Shown: positions 1 to 7,405 of the stretch, one piece after another
Position numbering within the stretch: position 1 is the first letter of the stretch
Layout of the letters: every line of letters begins with the position of its first letter
Assembly: GCF_001244735.1 (NCBI RefSeq)
Contig: NZ_LN868937.1
Coordinates: forward strand, 1,981,000 to 2,044,999
Source: Bacillus andreraoultii
GTDB lineage: Bacteria; Bacillota; Bacilli; Bacillales; Caldibacillaceae
Direction of reading: 5' to 3'
Length of the DNA: 64,000 bases
The notes under the pieces: generated by a model
The model's input: the letters and a program-made list of their open reading frames with translations, nothing else
The model's database searches: none
What the model was told of the DNA's origin: nothing
Program-made: the position numbers and the translations under genes

Positions 1-384
1 TCTTGCAAAACTTCCAACAAACATTGCCAGTATGACAAACCCTAGTCCAGCATAGCGTTGTCCTTCATTAAATTTCTTTTGAATAATATTCATAAAAAGA
101 CCTGAAAACCCAACACATGCAAAGGCGACAAAATATTCAATGAGAAATTGTAACCAATGAAGGAAGTAAGCATCTCCTGTGACAACTTGTAAAAGTCCCC
201 AAAGAAGTCCTGAGAGAACGCCGTAATGAAATCCCCAGCGAAATGAAAGTAGGAAAATGGGTACCATAGCAAATGATATGGATATCCATGGTCCCAACTG
301 AATCGATGGCAACAAATCGAGTATTAAAGCAAGTGCTGCCATGATTGATGTCTCAATCATTGGTTGAATTTGTTTTGAACGCAT
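1..384 (-). CDS. thiT: Thiamine transporter ThiT, 5' part only
   Basis: Substrate-binding S component of the energy-coupling-factor transporter that imports thiamine across the cytoplasmic membrane. The 128 visible residues start with MRSKQIQPMIE, after a GGAGG ribosome binding site, and run off the left edge of the window, so about one third of a usual ~190-residue ThiT is missing. The visible part contains alternating hydrophobic segments and the ThiT-like stretch PIFLLSFRWGFHYGVLSG. The TPP riboswitch directly upstream independently supports thiamine as the ligand. Family assignment is by recognition of sequence and leader; the truncation is only due to the window edge. Confidence 0.93.
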   Translation of the reverse strand, partial: MRSKQIQPMIETSIMAALALILDLLPSIQLGPWISISFAMVPIFLLSFRWGFHYGVLSGLLWGLLQVVTGDAYFLHWLQFLIEYFVAFACVGFSGLFMNIIQKKFNEGQRYAGLGFVILAMFVGSFAR

Positions 385-469
385 AAAAAAACCTCCTATG
401 ATATTATCAATCTAACGTTCCATAGGAAGCTGAGAAAGAAAGCCATACAGACAAAAGCTTTCCCTCATC

Positions 470-578
470 CACAATCCCTACGCTAGTATTAACTAGACAG
501 GTTCAAAGGGTCTGAATGAGCCTATCCGGAATACCGAATAGAATCGATTCACTCTCAGCAAAAGCTCCCCCTGTGGAA
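470..578 (-). promoter_or_regulatory. TPP riboswitch (thi-box) upstream of thiT
   Basis: Read on the minus strand this leader carries the conserved thi-box pieces in order: GGGGGAGC, GCTGAGAG, ACCCTTTGAACCTG and TAGTTAATACTAGCGTAGGGA-type ending. These form the pyrimidine-sensor and pyrophosphate-sensor helices of the thiamine pyrophosphate aptamer. It lies about 85 nt ahead of the thiT ATG. A smaller hairpin (GAAAGC…GCTTTC, 437-460) sits between aptamer and gene and may be part of the expression platform. Expected effect: thiT is switched off when TPP is abundant. Confidence 0.95.
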
Positions 579-723
579 ACGTTGATTTAATTGTAAGTAC
601 ATTATAGTATAAAAATTAGAAAATTGAAAGCAATGAACACATTATTTATCATAAACTTCAATTTATTAATTATTTATAAGCTATATTCCTACATTCATCA
701 ATGAATATTCATCATGATGACAA

Positions 724-2109
724 TTAATTTTCAGTTGTTTCAACAGAAGCTGTTTGTTTTTTTCCATCGCGATAGTATTCGATTTTCACCGTGTCGCCTG
801 GTTTTACTTTACCATATAAATATTTTCGTAAATCAGTAATATTTTGTATTTCATTTCCATCAATACCGACAATTACATCGTTCGTTTTGAGGCCTGCTTT
901 ACTAGCTGGTGACCCTTGTTCGATATTTGCAATTATAATCCCGTTTTCTAAATTACCATACATGCTTTGACGGTATACTTGCATGATTGTGGACATATCT
1001 ACCATTTGGATTCCAAGATAAGCTCGTTTCACTTGACCATTTTTTATTAATTCTTCCGCAATAGGAATCACATCATTGCTCGGGATAGCAAACCCTAATC
1101 CTTCTACACCTTCTTGTGATATTTTTAAACTATTAATCCCAATTACCTCGCCACTACTGTTAATTAAAGCCCCTCCACTATTTCCAGGATTGATCGCAGC
1201 ATCGGTTTGAATTGCGGTAATTTCCCACTGTCCGGCGGATGTATTTACAGAAATAGACCGTTCTGTTGCACTAATAATCCCTTGGGTTACTGTTCTCGAA
1301 AATTCCAGACCGAGTGGGTTACCAATCGCAATTACTTCGTCACCAGTTCGTAATTTACTAGAATCGCCAAAGCTAGCTACTTCATTTACATATTTTTTAT
1401 CGATTTTTAGTACGGCTAAATCTGTTAGAGCATCTGCTCCGACAACATCTGCTGTTACTTTGTCCCCATTATAGAGTGATACTTGAATTTCATTTGCTCC
1501 TTCAATGACATGATTATTGGTAATAATATATCCGTACTTACGATCTTTTTTGAAAATAACACCAGAGCCAGATCCCGTTTCAATATTTTGTGATTGTAAG
1601 TTAAATTGACTTTTCATTTGTTGTAAATTGACAACACCTACGATTGTTGGTGATATTTCCTCAACAATGTCGGAAATGGTTGCTTGATCTGTTTTCGTAA
1701 AAGTACTTGTATATACCGCATCCTGTGACGCAGGTTGAACGGCCTTTGTTTCATTCGTTATAGTATCTTCATCATTTCCATTTACCGGAAATCCAAAATA
1801 TGATACAAGTGCAACTGTAAGAGCTGAACTGATGACGCCAACAGATACATTTGATAATAATGTTTTTGACATCGACTTTGCTTTTTTCTGTTTCTTATTT
1901 TCTTCATCCATATTTTCAGAAAGTAGAACCGTTTCTACTTTCTTATTTTCGTTAACACTGTCATTTGGCGAGGCTTTTGATGAAAATGTGTCTGTTGTCA
2001 CATCCTCCTCTATATGATGGATTTCCTCGTTCTCATGATTCATTTTCTCATCGTTACTAGATCGATTGGTTTCATTTGTTTCGTCTTTTTTATTAGTGAA
2101 GTCTTCCAT
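724..2109 (-). CDS. htrA: Membrane-anchored serine protease HtrA/DegP family
   Basis: Quality-control protease that degrades or refolds misfolded secreted proteins at the outer face of the membrane. The 461-residue product has a long acidic cytoplasmic N-terminus (1-75), one membrane segment (about 84-106), a trypsin-like domain with the triad His200 (TNNHVIEG), Asp230 (TDLAVLKI) and Ser311 (NPGNSGGAL), and a C-terminal PDZ domain (about 370-455). This is the architecture of B. subtilis HtrA/HtrB/YyxA. Start ATG follows GAGGAG. The upstream region holds octamers resembling CssR sites, so heat and secretion stress control is likely. Which of the Bacillus paralogues it corresponds to cannot be told here. 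Confidence 0.93.
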   Translation of the reverse strand: MEDFTNKKDETNETNRSSNDEKMNHENEEIHHIEEDVTTDTFSSKASPNDSVNENKKVETVLLSENMDEENKKQKKAKSMSKTLLSNVSVGVISSALTVALVSYFGFPVNGNDEDTITNETKAVQPASQDAVYTSTFTKTDQATISDIVEEISPTIVGVVNLQQMKSQFNLQSQNIETGSGSGVIFKKDRKYGYIITNNHVIEGANEIQVSLYNGDKVTADVVGADALTDLAVLKIDKKYVNEVASFGDSSKLRTGDEVIAIGNPLGLEFSRTVTQGIISATERSISVNTSAGQWEITAIQTDAAINPGNSGGALINSSGEVIGINSLKISQEGVEGLGFAIPSNDVIPIAEELIKNGQVKRAYLGIQMVDMSTIMQVYRQSMYGNLENGIIIANIEQGSPASKAGLKTNDVIVGIDGNEIQNITDLRKYLYGKVKPGDTVKIEYYRDGKKQTASVETTEN

Positions 2110-2158
2110 ATAACATCAACCTCTCCTCTTTCTTTCTACAATTATTTTAGACAAAATT

Positions 2159-2200
2159 TATGAATAAATTATGAAAAGATCTGAAAAAAATCGTGAATAA
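2159..2200 (-). promoter_or_regulatory. CssR-like octamer array upstream of htrA
   Basis: On the minus strand four TTTTCATA-like octamers follow one another: TTATTCAC (2200-2193), TTTTCAGA (2187-2180), TTTTCATA (2177-2170) and TATTCATA (2166-2159). Their starts are about 10-13 bp apart, that is one helical turn. Repeated TTTTCATA octamers are the known hallmark of the CssRS-controlled htrA and htrB promoters of B. subtilis. The array ends about 50 bp before the htrA start. Function here is inferred from that similarity. Confidence 0.6.
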
Positions 2201-2260
2201 AGTAGGAATTTCATATAAAACGAAACGGATTTTCTTGTAAATGTTAAAATTAAATAATGC

Positions 2261-2307
2261 TATATAAAAAGCCTCGAATATACAGAATCTATCTGTGCAC
2301 TCGAGGC
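2261..2307 (-). terminator. Intrinsic terminator after the yceI-type gene
   Basis: Minus-strand hairpin with a GCCTCGA/TCGAGGC outer stem and an ACAGA/TCTGT inner stem, followed by TTTTTATATA. It lies 32 bp beyond the stop codon of the YceI-family gene and separates it from htrA. Confidence 0.85.
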
Positions 2308-2338
2308 AAGTATTTCATTCAGTTCGCTTTTAGTATCA

Positions 2339-2872
2339 TTATGCCTTCGTAGCTTCTAGGTCAAGTGTAATACTTATATCTTCTCCTACAAGTACACCAC
2401 CAGTTTCTAAAGCAGCGTTCCAAGTTAACCCATAATTTGTTCGATTAATTTTACCATTTACTGAAAAACCAACAGTTTCCGCTTGAGTCATCGGATTTTT
2501 AGATAACCCAACCATTTCTACTTTAAATGTTTCTTGTCTTGTTACATCACGAATGGTTACATCACCAGTAACATTATATTCATTTTCCCCTATTTTCTCA
2601 ATGTTTTTTGAACGAAAAGTCATTTTTGGATAAGCATCAACATTGAAGAAGTCGACCGATTTTAAATGTGTATCACGATCTTCATTATGTGTGTCAATAC
2701 TATCCAAATCTACAGTAAACTCGATTTCTGCTGTTGTTAAATCGGTTGGGTCAGCTGTAATTGAAGCGTCAAATTTATGAAATGTACCTCTTACTTTTGA
2801 GATCATCATATGTTTAACTGAAAAATCAACTCTACTATGTGCACTGTCTAATACCCACTTTTCTTTTGTCAT
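2339..2872 (-). CDS. YceI family protein (lipocalin-like polyisoprenoid-binding fold)
   Basis: A 177-residue protein that begins MTKEKWVLDSAHSRVDFSVKHMM, the typical YceI opening, and continues with alternating beta-strand segments to the end. YceI proteins form a lipocalin-like barrel that binds isoprenoid or other amphiphilic molecules; the physiological role in Bacilli is not established. There is no signal peptide, so it is predicted cytoplasmic, as in other Bacillus members. The ATG used here has GGAGG eight bases upstream; a TTG five codons earlier lies inside that ribosome binding site and is rejected. It is monocistronic, with its own terminator. Confidence 0.9.
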   Translation of the reverse strand: MTKEKWVLDSAHSRVDFSVKHMMISKVRGTFHKFDASITADPTDLTTAEIEFTVDLDSIDTHNEDRDTHLKSVDFFNVDAYPKMTFRSKNIEKIGENEYNVTGDVTIRDVTRQETFKVEMVGLSKNPMTQAETVGFSVNGKINRTNYGLTWNAALETGGVLVGEDISITLDLEATKA

Positions 2873-3001
2873 CCTTATAACCTCCAATTTTCATCATAAC
2901 AACTCTCTTACTTATCTATAAGTATAGTGACAAAAGAAATTATAGTCAATTAATATATCTCGACTTAGTAATATATGGATGATAAGAATGTGTTCAATAC
3001 A

Positions 3002-3454
3002 CTATCGCTTATCTAAATATTCATTTAAAATAACTTTATGGCTGGCAACAATTTGATCTGGCAACTGATCCGGATGAAAGAATTGCATGGACACCGATTC
3101 TGTCGGATCGACCTTTAACTCTCCGTGGAAATCAGTTGTAAAGTAGGCAATTGTTACCATATAAAACTCATCGCCATTTTGTGCAGTAACAAAGTACTCC
3201 GAACCAGAATAAACGTTAATAAAATTTAACTGATCATTAATAAGATTCGTTTCTTCAAATACTTCTCTCTTTGCCGTTTCTTCTGTTGATTCACCAAGTT
3301 CCATAAGTCCACCAGGAATTCCCCAATATCCTTTTGGGTATTTTCTTTCTTGAAGAAGTATTTCTCCCTTTTTATTAACAAGTATAACGACAGAACCGAC
3401 TAAAATAATCGGCCTCTTCCCAATAATTTTCCGTAAATCTTCAATGTATCCCAC
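3002..3454 (-). CDS. Nudix hydrolase
   Basis: Nudix-superfamily pyrophosphohydrolase of 150 residues. The Nudix box is complete (GGLMELGESTEETAKREVFE, then ETN), giving the metal-binding REVFEE helix-loop-helix. It is preceded by the beta strand GSVVILVNKKGEILLQERK. The family hydrolyses nucleoside diphosphates linked to another moiety X; the substrate cannot be read from the sequence. The GTG start (MGYIEDLRK) was chosen because family members start with this motif and GGGG lies upstream; a TTG five codons earlier is possible. The gene stands alone between yceI and the IS110 element. Confidence 0.88.
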   Translation of the reverse strand: MGYIEDLRKIIGKRPIILVGSVVILVNKKGEILLQERKYPKGYWGIPGGLMELGESTEETAKREVFEETNLINDQLNFINVYSGSEYFVTAQNGDEFYMVTIAYFTTDFHGELKVDPTESVSMQFFHPDQLPDQIVASHKVILNEYLDKR

Positions 3455-3840
3455 AACAATAAACCCCAATCTTTACGTTTTACCCGTATTATAATCTTTA
3501 TTGTGAGTGATTCATAGAAAAATCGGTTATTAAGGCGTCTAATAATAAAAACACCAAGTTGGACTACTAATTATTTTTATGATCAAAACGACAATGTAAT
3601 ATTTGTAACAGACGACTCAAGGAATATGTTACCTAAATATACATGGAATTCTCAAGGCATCTATTGACTATGATTCAAAATTGAAATCCATGTTATTATC
3701 ATATTTATGGTTAGGATTTAATGGATAAGATGGGTTATCTTTATTTCTTTTTTTCATTATGCTTCTATTTTTATCCATGATAGAAGGTCATTTCATGGAA
3801 TAAGAAGACGAAAGAAACTGTCAAAATGTTTAAATTGGAA
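3455..3840. other. Intergenic region left of the IS110 element
   Basis: AT-rich spacer without a confident gene. A plus-strand frame without start codon stays open from 3518 to 3667 (49 codons, containing PSWTTNYFYDQNDNVIFVTD) and looks protein-like in composition. It may be the 3' remnant of a gene interrupted by the element, but I do not recognise it. The left edge of the IS110 element is not definable because such elements lack terminal inverted repeats; somewhere near 3800 is a guess. Confidence 0.35.
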
Positions 3841-3850
3841 AAGTCTTAAA

Positions 3851-4007
3851 AACATACTAACATTAGTAGCACAGACCAAGGCCATGGTTTGTGCTACTAT
3901 TTTCATAGTAGAAGTGAAGGAAGGTCGAACAGCCTCTAGGACCAATAAAGAGTCCGTATCAAAAACAGACCAACTTCACAACCTTATTTGAATCAGTTTA
4001 GTATGTT
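3851..4007 (+). ncRNA. Candidate IS110 bridge RNA
   Basis: The region between the left part of the element and the recombinase is highly structured. An outer stem pairs AACATACTAA (3851-3860) with TTAGTATGTT (3998-4007). Inside it are a 15-bp hairpin (3864-3878 with 3885-3899, loop AGGCCA), a GTGAAG/CTTCAC helix (about 3914/3974) and a GGAC…GTCC hairpin. IS110-group elements are known to encode a bridge RNA here whose loops select target and donor DNA for the recombinase. The stems are seen in the sequence; bridge-RNA function is inferred from the family and the exact ends are not known. Confidence 0.65.
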
Positions 4008-4094
4008 GGGTCCTTGAGATCGTGTATAAGAAAATGGAATCGATAAGGTAATGTGAAGACTTCTATGGTTGACTAAAAAGGAGAAAATAGAATC

Positions 4095-5315
4095 ATGAAA
4101 CATGTTGTAGCCTTAGATGTGAGTATGGGAAAAAGTACAATGGTCATTTACAATCAGTATCGTCAATGTGAAGTAGAAAAAGAGATTGAACATAATCGTC
4201 CCTCTTTTGAACAACTTCATAAAACGCTTCAAACACTAACTTATCAAGATGGACAACCACCTGAAATTGTCTTTGAAGCAACCGGTGTATATTCCAAAGC
4301 ATTGGAACGATTTTTTCAAGATTATGATTATACATATTGCCGTATTAACCCACTTGAAGCGAACTTACAAATGGCTTCGATGCGCCGCCAAAAAACAGAT
4401 AAAGGCGATGCACATGAGCTAGCGAAATCGCACTTTCGAGTAGAACGTGAACAGACGTATCAAGAAGATGAATACTACCAACAGATGCGTGGGCTCACAC
4501 GTTACTATGATGAGTTAGACAGTGAGATTACGCACTTATATAGCCGTTTACACGCTATCCTTCAATTGAGTTTTCCAGAATTGGAACAGCTATTTACGAA
4601 ACGTTCTGCGCTGTTTTTGAATATCGTACAATTGTATCCACATCCTGATGAAGTGTTAGCCCATTCAAAAACGGTCATTCGCAATCGATTAAAGGCAAAC
4701 ACACGAAAAAATTTGTCTTTAAAACGAGCAGAAGAGAAAGGAATCGCCCTCCTTGAAGCCGCGAAAACTTCCTATCCAGCCATCTCAAGAGATGATGTAC
4801 GTTGCGAACAAGTCAAAGATTACGCAAGACGCATCGTAGACTTAAAAGAGAGGAAAGAACAGCTTGTAAAGCAGATGGTTGAGCTTTCTAATGAGCGCAC
4901 AGAATATCATGTACTTCTATCATTTCCAGGAATAGGGGAAACAACAGCTGTTCGAATCATTGGTGAGTTGGGTGATATCAGGCGTTTTAAAAATCATAAG
5001 CAGTTAAATGCCTATGTGGGGATTGATATTATGCGTTATCAGTCAGGTAATACCCATTATAAGGACAAGATTAATAAAAGGGGAAACAATAAACTACGAA
5101 AAATTTTATTCTTTATGATTAAAACGATGATTACACTACGCCAAAAAACAAAGAATCATCTGGTGGAGTATTACGACAAATTAAAAACGCAACCTCTGAG
5201 AAAGCCTCATAAAGTTGCGTCAATTGCTTGTGTGAATAAGTTCTTAAAAGTAGCATTTCACCTTATTGCACACAACATTACCTATGATTACGAAGCAGCA
5301 TCCACCTGTTCGTAA
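4095..5315 (+). CDS. IS110 family transposase (RNA-guided DEDD recombinase)
   Basis: 406 residues, full length for the family. The N-terminal RuvC-like DEDD domain starts MKHVVALDVSMGKSTMVIYN (first Asp) and includes FEATGVYSKAL (Glu) and RRQKTDKGDAHELA (Asp pair). The middle is helical. The C-terminal transposase_20 domain has LLSFPGIGETTAVRIIGELGD, the helix-hairpin-helix-like segment, then YVGIDIMRYQSGN in which the conserved catalytic serine region lies. The reading frame is intact, so the element may still be active. Start ATG follows AAGGAG. The protein recombines element and target DNA guided by the RNA encoded just upstream. Confidence 0.93.
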   Translation: MKHVVALDVSMGKSTMVIYNQYRQCEVEKEIEHNRPSFEQLHKTLQTLTYQDGQPPEIVFEATGVYSKALERFFQDYDYTYCRINPLEANLQMASMRRQKTDKGDAHELAKSHFRVEREQTYQEDEYYQQMRGLTRYYDELDSEITHLYSRLHAILQLSFPELEQLFTKRSALFLNIVQLYPHPDEVLAHSKTVIRNRLKANTRKNLSLKRAEEKGIALLEAAKTSYPAISRDDVRCEQVKDYARRIVDLKERKEQLVKQMVELSNERTEYHVLLSFPGIGETTAVRIIGELGDIRRFKNHKQLNAYVGIDIMRYQSGNTHYKDKINKRGNNKLRKILFFMIKTMITLRQKTKNHLVEYYDKLKTQPLRKPHKVASIACVNKFLKVAFHLIAHNITYDYEAASTCS

Positions 5316-5388
5316 ATGGTTTAATTAACTATAACATACTTGACCTTGCGAAAAAAACAAAAAATCGTTAGGTCTTTTTGGCATTCGC

Positions 5389-5440
5389 TAAATTTATGAT
5401 TGGAGGAAGGGGGTACCCCCTTCCTCCAATCATAAATTTA
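5389..5440. repeat. Perfect 52-bp palindrome
   Basis: Two 26-base arms meet at the centre GGT|ACC (5414/5415) with no spacer and no mismatch. The arm reads TAAATTTATGATTGG then AGGAAGGGGGT. It lies 74 bp after the IS110 recombinase stop codon, in a gene-free stretch of 258 bp. It is flanked by two copies of TACTTGAC (5337-5344 and 5464-5471). It could be a hairpin target used by the element, part of its right end, or a two-way terminator; the sequence does not decide. Confidence 0.9.
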
Positions 5441-5573
5441 ATTCTTAAAAAGTATTGTAAAAGTACTTGACTAGAGGTAAGAAAGAGGCTGTCCTGAAAA
5501 CTTAATCCATATACCTTACTATTACGTTTTTTCTTTTGCTATAATTGAATCAAATGAGAGAGGAATGAGAACC

Positions 5574-5996
5574 ATGAAAAAAGAAAAATCTTGTGGAGCG
5601 ATAGTGTTTACGGAAAAAGAACCACATAAAGTATTGTTAGTTAACCATGAAAACGGTGGGCATTGGGCATTTCCAAAAGGACATGTCGAACAAAATGAAA
5701 CGGAAACAGAAACCGCTCTTCGCGAAATCTATGAGGAAACTGGATTAACTGTCCAATTAGATACGAATTTTCGAGAAACGATTACATATTCACCAGCGAA
5801 TGGAATTACGAAAGATGTTGTTTATTTCATTGGCTTTGCTCAAACAAAAACAGTTAAGAAACAAATAGAAGAAGTTCGTGATCTCGCTTGGGTTGAGTTA
5901 GAAAAAGCGATAGAAATCGTTACTTTTGAAAATGATAAAGCGATTTTGAAAGCGGCGATTAATTACATAACGAAAAGAGATCATCGAGGTTTTTAA
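5574..5996 (+). CDS. Nudix hydrolase, MutT/Ap4A-hydrolase type
   Basis: 140 residues starting MKKEKSCGAIVFTEKE, with WAFPKGHVEQNETETETALR leading into EIYEETGL: a complete Nudix box with the FPKGH entry typical of diadenosine tetraphosphate (Ap4A) hydrolases. Such enzymes clean up dinucleoside polyphosphates or oxidised nucleotides. The ATG nine bases downstream of the first one is preferred because GAGAGG lies about ten bases upstream of it and homologues begin MKKEKSCG. The gene is alone, directly right of the palindrome and followed by a dispersed repeat copy. Confidence 0.87.
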   Translation: MKKEKSCGAIVFTEKEPHKVLLVNHENGGHWAFPKGHVEQNETETETALREIYEETGLTVQLDTNFRETITYSPANGITKDVVYFIGFAQTKTVKKQIEEVRDLAWVELEKAIEIVTFENDKAILKAAINYITKRDHRGF

Positions 5997-6133
5997 ATAA
6001 AGAAAACTCAGGGACGCTAGAGCTTGAGGAAACCAAAGAGACTAGAGTTCGCCAAAAAGAAAGAGAGTTTTTCGGCTTTGATTCAATTCTGATGAAGCCT
6101 TCCTTGTGCACTTATACTTTCTTAATCGCTAAA
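5997..6133 (-). repeat. Dispersed intergenic repeat, copy A
   Basis: Copy of a repeat found seven times in this window. Typical marks: TAGCGTCCCTGAGTTTTCTTT at one end, GCCGAAAAACTCTC in the middle, TGTGCACAAGGAAGGC-like and GATTAAGAAAGTATAAG at the other. It lies between the 3' ends of the Nudix and lysine dehydrogenase genes. Orientation is opposite to copies B-E. Confidence 0.75.
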
Positions 6134-6168
6134 AATTTAATGGGGCAACAAATAGAAATTGTAGCCCC
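6133..6168 (-). terminator. Intrinsic terminator of the lysine degradation operon
   Basis: Minus-strand hairpin GGGGCTACAA…TTGTTGCCCC followed by ATTAAATTTTT, 16 bp after the lysine dehydrogenase stop codon. Confidence 0.75.
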
Positions 6169-6183
6169 GTTTGTCATCTTGAT

Positions 6184-7350
6184 TCAATTGTATTGTTGAA
6201 TGGACTCCGTTATAACTACCCCGCGTTTTTTCATTTCATTTATATAGATTTCCCCCGGTACAATTTGTTCTGGTGGAAAAACTCCTTTTTTAGCAATTGT
6301 TCCATTTGCAATGAATTGCGCAACGACAGAGATCGTCTTTGCGGTCGCTCTTGCCATTGCGGTAATATTTTTCTCTCTATCTTTAAACGTAACCATTTCA
6401 TAAGTGTACCTTACATCCGTACCATCCTTTTCACCTGCAACAATAACTCGCAATAATGTGACATCATCCTTTTCCCCCAATTCGACGATGGGATCAAGAA
6501 CTTTTAACAACACTTTTCGTGGATTAATTGTTTTTCCATCTAGTTCTACTTCATAGTCTCTTTTTGTTAACTTTAAATCAACCAAAAGCTTAAATTTCTC
6601 GGCATGACCTGGATAACGAATTGTTTTATATTCTAATGTTTCAAGATGTGGATACGATATAGACAGTGTAGATGTTCCGCCAGATGTATGGAAAGCTTCT
6701 AAGGGACCGAACTTTTCAAAATAGATGGGTTCAATTTCTGATAATGACGGTATTTCCATTACTTTTCCATTTCGAATAATGAATGATGGGTCTGTATAGT
6801 GATCGAGCACACCTTCCATTGAAAAAACATGATTATATTCTAATGGTGGTTCTGGTTTTACAGGAATTCCACCGACATATAATTTTATCTCCTTTACTTT
6901 ATCAAGTTTACTAACTCCAAAACCTGATAATATATTAATCATTCCTGGTGCAACTCCTAAGTCAGGAATAATTGTCACCGCTGCTTTTATTGCTTCTCTC
7001 TTTAATGCAAGAACTCGATCTGTAATATGACCGATATGTCCACCTAAATCAACAGAATTCACACCTACGCGAATCGCTGTTTTTGCTACTTGTTCGTTAA
7101 ATAAGTAAAAAAGGGCGTTAATCACACAATCAAATTGACCCATAAAATTTTCTAATTGTTTATCATCACTGGCATTTACTTGATAAGGTGTAATTTTCGG
7201 AGATTGGATTTGGTCGCACACCGTTTTCGCACGACCAAAGTCAATGTCAGCCAAGCCTACGAATTCTACAGCTTCACTTTCAACTAAATCACGCGCTGCT
7301 TCTTTCCCCATTAATCCAGAACCTAATACCCCAATTCTCACTGAAGTCAC
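6184..7350 (-). CDS. lysDH: Lysine 6-dehydrogenase (saccharopine dehydrogenase fold)
   Basis: Oxidatively deaminates the epsilon-amino group of L-lysine with NAD+, giving allysine, which cyclises to piperideine-6-carboxylate. The 388-residue protein has an N-terminal Rossmann domain ([19 protein letters not shown], residues 7-25) and the very characteristic block [18 protein letters not shown]…[18 protein letters not shown], then [18 protein letters not shown] and [11 protein letters not shown]. These match the Geobacillus stearothermophilus LysDH sequence as I recall it, over the whole length. The aldehyde dehydrogenase gene 55 bp upstream on the same strand would oxidise the product further. 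A generic saccharopine-dehydrogenase-like enzyme is the alternative, but the length and blocks favour LysDH. Confidence 0.88.
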   Translation of the reverse strand: MTSVRIGVLGSGLMGKEAARDLVESEAVEFVGLADIDFGRAKTVCDQIQSPKITPYQVNASDDKQLENFMGQFDCVINALFYLFNEQVAKTAIRVGVNSVDLGGHIGHITDRVLALKREAIKAAVTIIPDLGVAPGMINILSGFGVSKLDKVKEIKLYVGGIPVKPEPPLEYNHVFSMEGVLDHYTDPSFIIRNGKVMEIPSLSEIEPIYFEKFGPLEAFHTSGGTSTLSISYPHLETLEYKTIRYPGHAEKFKLLVDLKLTKRDYEVELDGKTINPRKVLLKVLDPIVELGEKDDVTLLRVIVAGEKDGTDVRYTYEMVTFKDREKNITAMARATAKTISVVAQFIANGTIAKKGVFPPEQIVPGEIYINEMKKRGVVITESIQQYN

Positions 7351-7405
7351 TCCTCTCTACGTTGTGAAAAAGGTTGATTATCTTCCTATCCCGATAAAAT
7401 AGGTC

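Larger units (their letters stand above)
3830..5345 (+). mobile_element. IS110-family insertion sequence (approximate limits)
   Basis: The element consists of a long structured 5' non-coding region followed by one DEDD recombinase gene, the layout of IS110-group elements. No terminal inverted repeats and no target duplication are visible, as expected for this family, so both borders are estimates: the left from where the structured region starts, the right shortly after the recombinase stop codon. Insertion lies between two unrelated Nudix genes. Confidence 0.7.

Noticed and set aside
2339-2887. Longer form of the YceI protein starting at 2887
   Set aside because: The upstream TTG lies inside the GGAGG ribosome binding site of the ATG at 2872, so the shorter form is the real one. 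The same reasoning was used for many other starts.
5480-5500. AGAGGCTGTCC as a terminal repeat of a second insertion sequence
   Set aside because: It resembles ends of IS1182-like elements, and GAAAGAAACTGTC occurs at 3811-3823, but no inverted partner in the right orientation and no second transposase exist between them.
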